A stretch of DNA of 64,000 nt from Prochlorococcus sp. AG-363-O16 (GCA_003280095.1 QCGA01000001.1:62001-126000); one strand, 5' to 3'; positions 42,258 through 52,412 are shown, counted from the stretch's first letter. Translations and numbers: made by a program. Notes: generated by a model from the sequence alone, not told the origin.

Positions 42258-42584
42258 ATGAACATTAAGAAAGGGTTCCATGCCTATAAAAAATACTGGG
42301 AAGATCAAGCAAGTTTCATGGATAAATCTCCATGGAATCTGAAGAAGATCTTAAAACTAACTATCTCAAATGATGTTGATGGAAATTTGGAAGAACTTGA
42401 ATTTTCCAATCATTCCATTTCAAGAGAAGAGGGGCAATTAACCTTACGGGTAAATGTTCCTTACAACTACTTTGAACTTGATAGTTTTGAATTAAAAGCT
42501 ATTGAACTCCTTGGTATTGATAAAAATTGGTTAATAGATATGAGCTTAGAAGACTCTAGTTGTACCCATCAATTAACAAAGTAA
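42258..42584 (+). CDS. hypothetical protein
   Basis: 108-aa ORF. Confidence 0.6.
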   Translation: MNIKKGFHAYKKYWEDQASFMDKSPWNLKKILKLTISNDVDGNLEELEFSNHSISREEGQLTLRVNVPYNYFELDSFELKAIELLGIDKNWLIDMSLEDSSCTHQLTK

Positions 42585-42805
42585 AATGACTATTGAGTTA
42601 AATAGAAGTTCTTCTAGAATCTTGTGAATCACTGAGACATATTGCCACTAATTAGTATATTTACTTATCAATATGAACGGTTTTACTGATTGGGGTATCG
42701 TTCATTAGCGAGGGCAACAAGAACACCAATTAATGCCTTGAAGAAGACAATGTTGTTGATATTTTAAAGAGTTGATCAATTAAAGACAGATCCTATAAGT
42801 ACGGA

Positions 42806-43186
42806 TTAAGAACAAGGCTTTGCTGCATTCTTACAACTCTTTTTCAGATCAGCTATCCAATCTTCTAATAATTGCAACGCTTTTAGATCCAATTTGTAGT
42901 ACACCCAACGTCCGCTTTGACGGTCTGTAATTAATCCTGAATCTTTTAGAACCTTGAGATGAAATGAAAGGCGTGATTGCGCAAGACCTGTCTTTTCCAT
43001 CAGATCACAAACACAACACTCTCCTTCTGATAAAGATTGAATGACTTCCATACGAAGAGGATCGGCTAAGGCCTTGAGAAGCCCACTTGCTTGACTTGCC
43101 GCAAGCACATTTTTTTCAGCAATGACTGCTCTCATGAATCCAAATGATCTACAAAGGTTTTTGCTATCAATTTTTGAAGCAATCAC
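42806..43186 (-). CDS. arsR: ArsR/SmtB-family repressor
   Basis: ALADPLRMEVIQSLSEGECCVCDLMEKTGLAQSRLSFHLKVLKDSGLI; ECCVCDL metalloid-type cysteines. Confidence 0.9.
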   Translation of the reverse strand: MIASKIDSKNLCRSFGFMRAVIAEKNVLAASQASGLLKALADPLRMEVIQSLSEGECCVCDLMEKTGLAQSRLSFHLKVLKDSGLITDRQSGRWVYYKLDLKALQLLEDWIADLKKSCKNAAKPCS

Positions 43187-43198
43187 ACAATAGCTTGC

Positions 43199-43232
43199 AT
43201 CAAGCAGGGTTGATACATCAAAATAAATTGAT
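43199..43232. promoter_or_regulatory. two tandem ATCAA-N6-TTGAT operators between arsR and gap
   Basis: Exact at 43199-43214 and 43217-43232. Confidence 0.88.
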
Positions 43233-43295
43233 GCGTTCTAAGGTAGCTTTTCTTTCAAGCCCAGAGCGTTCTTTTTTTTACTGCTAGTTGGTTCA

Positions 43296-44324
43296 ATGCG
43301 CATTGGTATTAATGGTTTTGGTCGGATTGGCCGCTTAGTTTTTCGTGCCTTATGGGGTCGTTCCAATATTGAACTAGTTCATATCAATGACCCAGCAGGA
43401 GATGCTCCAACAGCAGCTCATCTACTGGAATTTGACTCCGTTCATGGTCGTTGGGACCAGCACATTGATTCCGACTTAAAAGGGATCAAGATTGATGGTC
43501 AATTTCTTAGCTACTCGCAAGAGAGTGCTCCCACTAATGTTCCATGGGAGCAAGCGGGTGTTGACTTTGTTCTGGAATGCAGTGGAAAGATAAAAACACC
43601 AGAACTATTAAACCCTTACTTTGATCAGTGTGGCATTAAAAGAGTTGTTGTTGCTTGTCCCGTGACAGGTGAAGTGGCAGGGACAGAAGCTCTAAATATC
43701 GTCTATGGAATCAACCATAATCTTTACGACCCTAAGATTCATCGACTAGTCACAGCTGCATCGTGTACAACCAATTGCTTGGCACCAGTTGTCAAAGTTG
43801 TCAATGAAAACTTTGGAATCATGCATGGAGCCATTACCACTCTTCATGACATCACCAATACACAGGTTCCAATTGACTCTTTTAAAAGCGACTTAAGGCG
43901 AGCACGCAGCAGTATTCAAAGCCTCATCCCCACTACAACTGGTTCGGCTAAAGCTATAGGAATGATTTTCCCCGAGCTTCAAGGCAAATTAAACGGACAT
44001 GCTGTACGTGTTCCACTGTTGAATGCATCCCTGACTGATGCCGTTTTCGAACTTGAGAGAAAGGTCTCAGTTCAAGATGTTAATGACGCTTTTCAACGTG
44101 CAGCGGAAGGAGACTTAAAAGGAATTCTTGGCTATGAAGAAAGGCCCTTAGTCTCCATTGACTACGTCAATGATTCACGCAGTTCAATTATTGATGCTTT
44201 GTCCACAATGGTTATAGATGGGAATCAATTAAAAGTTTTTGCCTGGTATGACAATGAATGGGGTTACAGCTGTCGTATGGCAGACCTAACTTCTTATGTC
44301 GTGAATCTAGATAGCAAAGGTTAA
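43296..44324 (+). CDS. gap: glyceraldehyde-3-phosphate dehydrogenase, ArsJ-associated
   Basis: [27 protein letters not shown] active site; next to arsJ-like MFS. Confidence 0.93.
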   Translation: MRIGINGFGRIGRLVFRALWGRSNIELVHINDPAGDAPTAAHLLEFDSVHGRWDQHIDSDLKGIKIDGQFLSYSQESAPTNVPWEQAGVDFVLECSGKIKTPELLNPYFDQCGIKRVVVACPVTGEVAGTEALNIVYGINHNLYDPKIHRLVTAASCTTNCLAPVVKVVNENFGIMHGAITTLHDITNTQVPIDSFKSDLRRARSSIQSLIPTTTGSAKAIGMIFPELQGKLNGHAVRVPLLNASLTDAVFELERKVSVQDVNDAFQRAAEGDLKGILGYEERPLVSIDYVNDSRSSIIDALSTMVIDGNQLKVFAWYDNEWGYSCRMADLTSYVVNLDSKG

Positions 44325-44335
44325 AAGATAACCAA

Positions 44336-45607
44336 ATGAAATTGTCGTCTCTGCAGCAATACGGGATCGTCACAGCCAACTATTGGGCGTTCACTCTTAC
44401 TGATGGCGCTCTGCGTATGTTGGTGGTCTTTCATTTCCATCAGCTTGGATATACAGCTTTAGAAATTGCCTTTCTTTTTCTCTTTTATGAGTTCTTTGGC
44501 ATCATTACCAATTTGTATGGCGGCTGGATTGGTGCTCGCTATGGCTTACGACTAACCCTATGGGCAGGAACTCTTCTGCAGATAGGTGCTCTACTGATGT
44601 TGGTTCCTGTTGCTGCTAGTTGGCCAAAGTTGTTAAGCGTTAGTTATGTCATGGTTGCGCAAGCAATCAGTGGGATCGCCAAAGACCTCAACAAAATGAG
44701 TGCAAAGAGTGCAATCAAAACAGTTGTTCCTGAAACGCCGGAAGAAGAACAGAAAGGTAAAAAGCAATTATTTAAATGGGTTGCGGTTCTAACAGGTTCC
44801 AAAAATGCTCTCAAGGGTGTGGGATTTTTTCTGGGTGGAGTTTTGCTGATTAGTTTTGGTTTCAATAAGGCCGTTGAGCTAATGGCGATTGGCTTGGCGT
44901 TGTCATTTCTTATGACATTGAGCTTGCCTGGTGATATTGGACGGATGAAGGAAAAACCAATATTTAAGGACCTTTTCTCCAAATCAAAAGGAATTAACAC
45001 TCTCTCGACTGCACGTTTCTTCCTCTTCGGAGCTAGAGATGTGTGGTTTGTCGTTGCATTACCTGTTTTTCTAGAGACATCTCTTAACTGGAACTTTTCA
45101 GAGATTGGAGCTTTTCTAGGACTATGGGTGATTGGTTACGGTTTTGTGCAGGCGTTAGCGCCCACTTTAAGGAATGCCTGGGGCAAAAAATCCAGTCCAG
45201 GAGTTTCCACAGTTAAGTTTTGGAGTGCTGTTCTTACTGCAATTCCTGGACTCATCGCTATTGCGTTGTGGAGGCAGAGTGATCCAGGCATTGCTATTAC
45301 CGCTGGCTTAATTGCTTTTGGAGTGGTTTTTGCAATGAACTCATCTATCCATTCCTACATGGTGTTGGCTTATACCGATGCAGACAGCGTGAGCCTGAAT
45401 GTTGGTTTCTATTACATGGCGAATGCAGCCGGCAGGCTTCTAGGAACATTACTTTCAGGAGCTTTATTTATGCTTGGAGAGAATGCAACTATAGGGATGC
45501 AACTTTGTTTATGGTGCTCCAGTTTACTCGTGCTCTTCTCATGGCTAAGCAGCTTACGTCTACCAGCATTAATTAACTCTGTATCGCTTAAAGGAAGTTC
45601 GCCATAA
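44336..45607 (+). CDS. arsJ: ArsJ-like organoarsenical efflux MFS permease
   Basis: MFS protein of expected length immediately 3' of gap in an arsR-linked locus (GYTALEIAFLFLFYEFFGIITNLYGGWIGARYGL). Confidence 0.85.
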   Translation: MKLSSLQQYGIVTANYWAFTLTDGALRMLVVFHFHQLGYTALEIAFLFLFYEFFGIITNLYGGWIGARYGLRLTLWAGTLLQIGALLMLVPVAASWPKLLSVSYVMVAQAISGIAKDLNKMSAKSAIKTVVPETPEEEQKGKKQLFKWVAVLTGSKNALKGVGFFLGGVLLISFGFNKAVELMAIGLALSFLMTLSLPGDIGRMKEKPIFKDLFSKSKGINTLSTARFFLFGARDVWFVVALPVFLETSLNWNFSEIGAFLGLWVIGYGFVQALAPTLRNAWGKKSSPGVSTVKFWSAVLTAIPGLIAIALWRQSDPGIAITAGLIAFGVVFAMNSSIHSYMVLAYTDADSVSLNVGFYYMANAAGRLLGTLLSGALFMLGENATIGMQLCLWCSSLLVLFSWLSSLRLPALINSVSLKGSSP

Positions 45608-45664
45608 GTCCAAAATCAAATGATTTGAACTCTATATTCTTAGCCTCTAACTCAACTTATTTGA

Positions 45665-46897
45665 ATGCAACCTTCATTCCCTGAGTTGATTAAAACCTTT
45701 CTAAAAATAGGACTTCTCGGATTTGGTGGTCCATATGCCCATATAGCAATACTGAAAGATGAGATTGTAAAACAGAGAAATTGGGTCTCCAATCAAGATT
45801 TTGAAGAAGGATTGGGTTTATGTGAGGTATTACCAGGTCCAGCCTCTAGTCAATTAGCGATCTATCTTGGGATGAAGATTCGTGGACAAGCAGGCGGCTT
45901 CATAAGTGGGATTTGTTTTCTGATTCCTGGCCTTCTAATTGTTCTACTATTGAGTCAACTATGGCGACAAGGACAGTCTATTGATAGCTTTGAAGACATT
46001 GTTTCCATTACTCAAGTAGTCGTTGCTTCAATTATATGGGCTTTTGCTTGGAGACTTCTTCAAAAGCGTTCTCATTTGTGGCAAATATCAATAGCAAGCT
46101 TTGTTCTCATAGGCACATTGATTGATCAATTTACGTCTATTCATTTACCTGTTATTATGCTTTTATTATTAGCAGGTCTGTTTAATTTATTTAGATATAA
46201 ATCTAAAAACTATATTGGACTTTTTATTTGGCCTTTAGGATTAGATCATATACATTTTGGTTCAAGTGTTATCTCACCCTTTAATCTTCTAACTATTTTA
46301 GTTTTAGGAGAAGAAAAAGAGGATGTTTTTATTATTCACTTGAAATTATTTTTACTTTTCCTTAAGGCAGGATTATTTGTATTTGGTGGAGGTCTGGTAA
46401 TTATTCCTTTATTACAAAATCAAATTATTGAGATGGGATGGCTAAATATTCAAGGTTTCCTTGATGGATTAGCAATAGGGCAATTATCTCCTGGACCTGT
46501 TGTACTTACAAGTGCATTTGTTGGCTATCAAGCTGGATGGAATGAAGGAGGATTGCTTTTGGCACTCTCTTTAGCAGTAACAGCAACTTTTGGAATCTTC
46601 TTGCCAAGTTTCATTTTTGTTCTTATTGGTACACCTTTTCTTGAGGGTTTAAAAAGAAAAGTAAGCGTGAATATCTTTCTAAATGGTATCCTTTCTGGCT
46701 TGCCAGGTGCAATCATTGGAGCAGCAATACCTATGACTTCGATTGCATTGGAAGTAAATAGTATGATTGAATTAATACCCAGATTATTGTTATTAATGAT
46801 CACAATTTTACTGATAATCACTAATAAAGTAAAACCATTTCAATTGATCGCTACAACTATTGGAGTTGGTTTGGTTGGCACAATTCTCCCAAAATAA
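45665..46897 (+). CDS. chrA: ChrA chromate-transporter family (two-domain)
   Basis: FLKIGLLGFGGPYAHIA and second-half FLKAGLFVFGGGLVIIPLL, LPGPASSQLA, LSPGPVVLTSAF. Confidence 0.9.
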   Translation: MQPSFPELIKTFLKIGLLGFGGPYAHIAILKDEIVKQRNWVSNQDFEEGLGLCEVLPGPASSQLAIYLGMKIRGQAGGFISGICFLIPGLLIVLLLSQLWRQGQSIDSFEDIVSITQVVVASIIWAFAWRLLQKRSHLWQISIASFVLIGTLIDQFTSIHLPVIMLLLLAGLFNLFRYKSKNYIGLFIWPLGLDHIHFGSSVISPFNLLTILVLGEEKEDVFIIHLKLFLLFLKAGLFVFGGGLVIIPLLQNQIIEMGWLNIQGFLDGLAIGQLSPGPVVLTSAFVGYQAGWNEGGLLLALSLAVTATFGIFLPSFIFVLIGTPFLEGLKRKVSVNIFLNGILSGLPGAIIGAAIPMTSIALEVNSMIELIPRLLLLMITILLIITNKVKPFQLIATTIGVGLVGTILPK

Positions 46898-46918
46898 GCC
46901 TTAAATATGACCAATAAA

Positions 46919-46941
46919 AAGAGGGGTCAAGGACCCCTCTT
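46919..46941. terminator. bidirectional hairpin between chrA and pstS
   Basis: AAGAGGGGTC-AAG-GACCCCTCTT. Confidence 0.85.
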
Positions 46942-46974
46942 AAGGTTATTGGGGATGAATGGTCCTCCTTTAGA

Positions 46975-48006
46975 TCAGTTTCCAATCCTCTTTACGGCAG
47001 CACGTGCCTTGTTAAGGATGTCACCCTTCAGAGGCACAAAGCCAAGTGTAGGGGCTTTGTTTTGAGCCTTATCACTAAGCAAGTAGTTTAAGGACTCTTG
47101 TATGGCTTTTGTTTTAGAGCCGTTACCGGTCTCATAGGCCAAGATCCAAGTAAGCGTTGCAATGGGGTAGGCGCCACGAGCAGTTGGATTTGGATTTTTA
47201 CCTGCAAGATTTCGATCCAATCTGATTCCGTTTAGAGCAGCAGCACCTGCTTTTGTACTTGGCTTCAAGAATTCACCTGAAAGGTTTTGAAGAGCTGCAG
47301 CTCTTACCTCTCCTCTTATGTAGGACTGGTTGACGTAACCAATTGCACCAGGTGTATTTCGGATAATTCCAGCAACACCAGCGTTGCCTTTGCCACCTAT
47401 ACCTGCTGGCCACTTCACTGATTTACCAGTACCTAGAGACCATTCACCGGAGTCATTTGAGAAAGCTTCCATTGAATTGGTGAAAGCTTTGGTCGTTCCT
47501 GAGCCATCAGACCTATGAGCCCAGGTGAGCTTTCCTGAAGAGCAACCTAGCTCGCTCCAGTCTGTGATTTTGCCCATTGCGACCCTGACTGCTTGCTTTT
47601 GAGTCAGCTTGAGATCACAACCAGGCTTGTTGTATCCGAAAGCAATGGTTCCACCCACCATTGGGATTTGAACCAATCCTCGAGTGACTTTGGCGATGTC
47701 TTTGGCTTTCATCGGGTCATCCGAGGCTCCAAAGTCAACGGTTTGATCAATAAATGCTTTACGCCCAGATCCAGACCCAACGGCTTGGTAGTTAACCTGT
47801 GGCCCTCCAGATTTAGCGAGATCAGAGAACCATCGGGTGTAGATCTTTGCGGGGAAAGATGCTCCAGCACCACTTAGGCGCACACCGGAGGTTGAATCAG
47901 TTGATCCACATGCAACAATACCAACCCCAAGGGTGGCAATAGAAACGAGGGAAGTCACCTTCCTTGCGAAGGTCATGGAAGCGATAAGAAATCGGCCCTC
48001 ATACAT
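46975..48006 (-). CDS. pstS: phosphate ABC transporter substrate-binding protein PstS
   Basis: LSGAGASFPAKIYTRWF, VGSGSGRKAF, FGASDDPM, RSDGSGTTKAFT. Confidence 0.95.
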   Translation of the reverse strand: MYEGRFLIASMTFARKVTSLVSIATLGVGIVACGSTDSTSGVRLSGAGASFPAKIYTRWFSDLAKSGGPQVNYQAVGSGSGRKAFIDQTVDFGASDDPMKAKDIAKVTRGLVQIPMVGGTIAFGYNKPGCDLKLTQKQAVRVAMGKITDWSELGCSSGKLTWAHRSDGSGTTKAFTNSMEAFSNDSGEWSLGTGKSVKWPAGIGGKGNAGVAGIIRNTPGAIGYVNQSYIRGEVRAAALQNLSGEFLKPSTKAGAAALNGIRLDRNLAGKNPNPTARGAYPIATLTWILAYETGNGSKTKAIQESLNYLLSDKAQNKAPTLGFVPLKGDILNKARAAVKRIGN

Positions 48007-48008
48007 TA

Positions 48009-48153
48009 ATCAAAAAACCTTGATAAGATCAAGTAATCTTGATTTGTGGCTTACAGAGTGCTAGCAAAAGAAGCTCCTAAAAGCCTGCAATCGCTAAGAA
48101 GTCAGGTGCTAGAGCCGTCTCAGAAGGTTAAGGATAGATCAAGAAATGTTGAT
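48009..48153. promoter_or_regulatory. three ATCAA-N6-TTGAT operators between pstS and the response regulator
   Basis: Exact at 48009-48024, 48028-48043, 48138-48153. Confidence 0.78.
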
Positions 48154-48164
48154 GGTTTGCTGAT

Positions 48165-48974
48165 ATGGGGCTCTCTTGCCATCCAAATCAGTCAAATTAT
48201 GCACGATTCCGAAATGATTGGAACTCAAAAGTGAAGACTCTCTCTTCCGTTTCTTCAGACATTAAAGAACCTAGACTTCTTCTAGTTGAAACTGACAATA
48301 ACCTCTGTCAAGCCTCGATCACTATTTTGAAAAAAGTAGGCTTTAGGGTTGTGACATGCAATACAGGAAAGGAAGCTCTAAACGCTCTAAATAATCGTCA
48401 AATCTCAAATCCTTTTGATTTAGTCGTGCTCTCTCACGAGTTGCCAGATATAAAAGGGCTAGGAGTCTGTCAAGAGTTACGTGACAAAAGCAACAACATC
48501 CCCATACTTTTAATCAGCAATTGCGGCCACGAATCTGATCGAGTCCTGGGGTTAGAGATAGGAGCTGATGACTATTTAGTAAAGCCTTATGGGGGGCGTG
48601 AATTAGCTGCTAGATGCAAAGCTCTTTTTAGAAGAGTAGAAAAATCAAATCAAAGGGTTAATAGCAAGAAAACATTGAGTGGGGGAGATATTTCTATTGA
48701 CCTCGAGCAATACTCTGTCATTAAAAATGGGCTACCACTAAAGCTTGCTCCAAAAGCATACAAACTTCTCAAATACCTAATGAGCTATCCAGACAAAGTT
48801 CACTCGAGAGACGAGATTCTTGAAGCAGTCTGGCCGAATAATCTGGAGATAGATCATAAGACTATTGATGTTCATATTCGTTGGTTACGCGAAAAGGTTG
48901 AAGACGATACTTCAGTCCCTAGATATATACATACAGTAAGGGGATTCGGTTATATGTTTGCTTATAGCTCATAG
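48165..48974 (+). CDS. OmpR/PhoB-type regulator with degenerate receiver (true start perhaps GTG 48231)
   Basis: C-terminal winged helix (KAYKLLKYLMSYPDKVHSRDEILEAVWPNN..DVHIRWLREKVE..YIHTVRGFGYMF); receiver has LVVLSHELPD. Confidence 0.88.
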   Translation: MGLSCHPNQSNYARFRNDWNSKVKTLSSVSSDIKEPRLLLVETDNNLCQASITILKKVGFRVVTCNTGKEALNALNNRQISNPFDLVVLSHELPDIKGLGVCQELRDKSNNIPILLISNCGHESDRVLGLEIGADDYLVKPYGGRELAARCKALFRRVEKSNQRVNSKKTLSGGDISIDLEQYSVIKNGLPLKLAPKAYKLLKYLMSYPDKVHSRDEILEAVWPNNLEIDHKTIDVHIRWLREKVEDDTSVPRYIHTVRGFGYMFAYSS

Positions 48975-49433
48975 AAGTAGTCAATCAGATCTTTCCTTGT
49001 AAGGATCAAATAGTGATTGTATGGATAATAAATTTAAAATTAATTTGCAATTTTTTGTATGTACTTTTAAGCCTTAAGTAATTAATTTTTCCTTTCATTT
49101 CTATTCAAGTAAGATTCAGATATTTTTATAATTTTAGAAGTTTTGCTAGCTACTTGATTAAACCATTAAGATTCAATGTAATTACTGCAGAGAGTTGACT
49201 AATTTGAAATGCTAATTCTCTCTAAAGTATCTAAGACAAATTATGATTTAATAGTAGTAATTCTACTGCAGCAAGAATTATAAATTAATAAGTATATTGG
49301 ATTCTTATATCTCCTATATTTTTTATTGTAAAGCAACTATAATTACCCCTTTCTAATTGTTTCTTAGCATGTGGTGATATGATGATGAAAAGAAAAGATT
49401 GAATTTTTATAGAGCCTACTAGGTAAGTGTAAT

Positions 49434-49751
49434 TTAAAAAGAAATACATGCTTGGGTTGAAGCAGCATTGGCTGATTTCTTATTACTGATTGCAATGCAG
49501 CCAATCTCAGAAAGAGGAAGACCTGCACCAAGGCAAGCCAAAGTGGACAAAACATATCTACGATCTCCTGTTTCAAAAGTAATAGAAGCAGCTGTATGAG
49601 TTCCAAATATTGTGATCATAAGCCCAAGAATTTTGCATGATTCCCCAACAAGTGACTTAGTAGATTTAAGATTCAAAATATCATTTATCAATGCTTCAAA
49701 CTCTTCCTTGAAACTTAAACGATCACTATCAGATTCTTGTTGTAAAATCAT
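49434..49751 (-). CDS. hypothetical protein
   Basis: 105-aa ORF. Confidence 0.55.
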   Translation of the reverse strand: MILQQESDSDRLSFKEEFEALINDILNLKSTKSLVGESCKILGLMITIFGTHTAASITFETGDRRYVLSTLACLGAGLPLSEIGCIAISNKKSANAASTQACISF

Positions 49752-49944
49752 AATTAAGTGATCAACTGCTAAAAATGTAACTGGATCCCACTCCCCAGTA
49801 GTAACTTACTGTTGTGTGAGGACAATAAAGTTGAATCTGGGGAGGTTGCATGTGGGATAGCAGCAATCCCACATAATTATTTTATTGCTCAATTATCTCA
49901 GTGCATGTCATTCAGGATACCAGTGATTCAATTGAATTAATTAG

Positions 49945-50565
49945 TCACAAAAGTATTATATTTTTTTTACTATTAATCCTTAAGAATCTCTGCTTCTTAA
50001 GTAAACCCATGATACGTGTAATAGTAACTCTTGTCGTGCCTAAAGCATTTGCTAAATCTTGGTGTGTTAATCGAAAATTAATAACAATTCCATCTTCAGA
50101 AACTTGTCCATAGTCTTTGGAAATTGATTTCAAAAACTCTTTAATGCGTTCTTCTATTAGATTTAAACCAAATAAACTAAGAAATATCTCTGATTGTTTA
50201 TGACGTTCAGAAACTCCTTTTAAAACTGCTAATGCTAATGAAGGAGAAGATTCAATTTCAAGGCCATCAAAACATTGGAGATCACAGTCTGAAAGAGCTT
50301 TAACTTGGTAAGGAAGAACCTTAGTAAGAGAATTACCGAATATCTCATTTGGACCAACTAAGCCAAGAAGTTGTTGGTCTCCATGCATTGTTATAGATTC
50401 AAGCTTAACCATTCCCCTTATTACCATCCAATACTGATCCTTATTAAGAACAATGATGCTCCCTCGTTTTTTGTGAATAAGTTGACGATTTTGATAGTTT
50501 TCCTCTAGACAATTCCTGAACTTAAGGCTTGGGAGGAGTTGGTCGGGCGATTCAATCGGAGGCAC
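49945..50565 (-). CDS. CRP/FNR-family regulator (PtrA-like)
   Basis: Effector domain plus HTH RLTHQDLANALGTTRVTITRIMGLLKKQRFL. Confidence 0.85.
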   Translation of the reverse strand: MPPIESPDQLLPSLKFRNCLEENYQNRQLIHKKRGSIIVLNKDQYWMVIRGMVKLESITMHGDQQLLGLVGPNEIFGNSLTKVLPYQVKALSDCDLQCFDGLEIESSPSLALAVLKGVSERHKQSEIFLSLFGLNLIEERIKEFLKSISKDYGQVSEDGIVINFRLTHQDLANALGTTRVTITRIMGLLKKQRFLRINSKKNIILL

Positions 50566-50594
50566 GTGGATCGATTAACGCTATCAAAGTATAC

Positions 50595-50610
50595 ATCAAA
50601 AAGACTTGAT
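50595..50610. promoter_or_regulatory. ATCAA-N6-TTGAT operator 30 bp upstream of the CRP-family gene
   Basis: ATCAAAAAGACTTGAT. Confidence 0.65.
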
Positions 50611-50795
50611 GCGTCTACAGGTAAGTCTGTTATTTATAGGGTTATCATTCGTTTAAGGACAGGTTATTAAAAAATTAACATGTATGCTTTTAAGCCTTAT
50701 GGTGTTGCAGATGACATTCAATATTTAGAGGCTAAGTAAAAATATGCTAGTGGGAATCTACCCACTCATTTAATAATTCCGTGTGAGGAATCTCA

Positions 50796-52325
50796 ATGAA
50801 ACTTTTCCAGCGATTACTGGTAGCACCTGCTGCCTTGGGCCTTTTGGCTCCTATGGCTGCAACAGCTGCTGATCTTGATCTCAAAGGTGTTTCTGATTAT
50901 TCGCGTAGTAGCAAGCAAATCACAAGCATCTCCCAGTTCTCTGATGTTCGCCCAACCGATTGGGCTTATCAAGCTCTTTCAAGCTTGGTTGAGCGTTATG
51001 GGTGCGTAAGCGCAACCTCTAATGGAAGTTTTGAGGGCAATCGCCCGATGACTCGTTTTGAGGCTGCTGCCCTTTTAAACGCTTGTTTAGATAGCGTTTC
51101 AGAAATTACTGATTCTGAACGTCGTCTCCTTAAAGAATTTGCTCCAGAAATCGCCATTATTAGAGGTCGTGTAGACAGTCTTGAGGCAAAAGTTGGTGTA
51201 TTTGGTGCTTCTCAGTTCTCTACAACTACCAAACTGACTGGTAAGACTGAATTTGTGATGGGTGGTGTTGATAGAGACAATGCTACTGATACAGCTACTA
51301 CACTTAATTACAGCACACGTTTTGATGTGAAAACCAGTTTCACGGGTGAGGATCTTCTATATACAAGGATTAAAGCAGGTAATTTTGATAACTCCGCATT
51401 TGCCAGCAAGAACTATGGGGCATATTTAGGCGCTACTCACAAGAGTGCAGATGCTCTTGAGGTTGACAAAATTTGGTATAGATCCCCAGTTGGTGACAAC
51501 ATCACCGCATGGGTAGGTCCAGCGATCGAAAGTGATCATATGCTGGCAAGTAAGCCATCTATTTATAAGAGTATCCTTAAGGACTTCGGCAAAGGTGGTG
51601 CTGCAGGTGCTTATGGAGTAAGTACTGGGGGGGGCTTTGGTGTCGCTTGGACTCAATCTGTAGATGATAGTTCTACACCTAGATTCGCTATTAGCTCTAA
51701 CTACGTCTCCTCAGGAGCTTCCAGTGCTTCTGATGGTAAAGGAATGTTGACTGACAACCAGTCAAAGTGGCTTAACAAAATTGAGTATGGCTCAAAACGT
51801 TGGCAAGTTTCATTAGGTATTGCAAAAGAGATGTGTGACTCAGTTGACGGGACTGAATCATGTAAAGGCTGGACTAGTTATTACGGAACTGAGAAAGGCA
51901 AAGCAGCCGGTACTGGAAATGCCACCAGTTATTCTGCAAGAGCCTATTGGAAACCAGAAGATACAGGTGCCATTCCATCTGTCCAAATTGGCTATGACAT
52001 ACGTCAAATTGATGATGACGGAGCATCTGGTTCCGTTGAAGAGCAAACAGGCTGGATGGTTGGATTGACATGGAAGGATGCCTTCATCGATGGCAATAAA
52101 CTTGGTATGGCTTACGGACAACGTATGCATGCCAGTGAGATTGTTGGTGGTACAACTGATCCTGCAGAGGACAACTATCTTTGGGAGGTTTACTATTCCC
52201 ACAAAATATCTGACAACGTAAGTGTAACTCCAGCCATTTTCGGCGGAGAGGACACCTACAACGGTGCCTCAGATGGTAGTGATGACATCTTGGGAGCAAT
52301 CGTTAAAACCACCTTCAAGTTCTAA
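50796..52325 (+). CDS. SLH-domain porin (Som/PhoE-like)
   Basis: Signal peptide, SLH motif FSDVRPTDWAYQALSSLVERYGCV, beta-barrel C-terminus ending TTFKF. Confidence 0.9.
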   Translation: MKLFQRLLVAPAALGLLAPMAATAADLDLKGVSDYSRSSKQITSISQFSDVRPTDWAYQALSSLVERYGCVSATSNGSFEGNRPMTRFEAAALLNACLDSVSEITDSERRLLKEFAPEIAIIRGRVDSLEAKVGVFGASQFSTTTKLTGKTEFVMGGVDRDNATDTATTLNYSTRFDVKTSFTGEDLLYTRIKAGNFDNSAFASKNYGAYLGATHKSADALEVDKIWYRSPVGDNITAWVGPAIESDHMLASKPSIYKSILKDFGKGGAAGAYGVSTGGGFGVAWTQSVDDSSTPRFAISSNYVSSGASSASDGKGMLTDNQSKWLNKIEYGSKRWQVSLGIAKEMCDSVDGTESCKGWTSYYGTEKGKAAGTGNATSYSARAYWKPEDTGAIPSVQIGYDIRQIDDDGASGSVEEQTGWMVGLTWKDAFIDGNKLGMAYGQRMHASEIVGGTTDPAEDNYLWEVYYSHKISDNVSVTPAIFGGEDTYNGASDGSDDILGAIVKTTFKF

Positions 52326-52387
52326 TTCTGTAACTTTATTTCTGCGATACAAAGCATCGCCTACTTCACACAAGAAAAGAAATTAGA

Positions 52388-52412
52388 AGCCCTTCATAAT
52401 GAAGGGCTTTTT
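52388..52412. terminator. porin terminator
   Basis: GAAGCCCTTCATAATGAAGGGCTTTTTTT. Confidence 0.9.

Noticed and set aside
48046-48234. 62-aa ORF between pstS and the response regulator
   Set aside because: GTG start, overlaps one ATCAA-N6-TTGAT site and the regulator's 5' region; more likely regulatory DNA.
50641-50700. Possible Pho box upstream of the porin (TTTAAGGACAGGTTATTAAAAAATTAACA)
   Set aside because: Only weak similarity to tandem CTTAACCT-type repeats; not enough to call without a matrix scan.
51426-52299. Antisense and alternate-frame ORFs in the porin gene
   Set aside because: Shadow ORFs of a clear porin with intact signal peptide and C-terminal beta strand.
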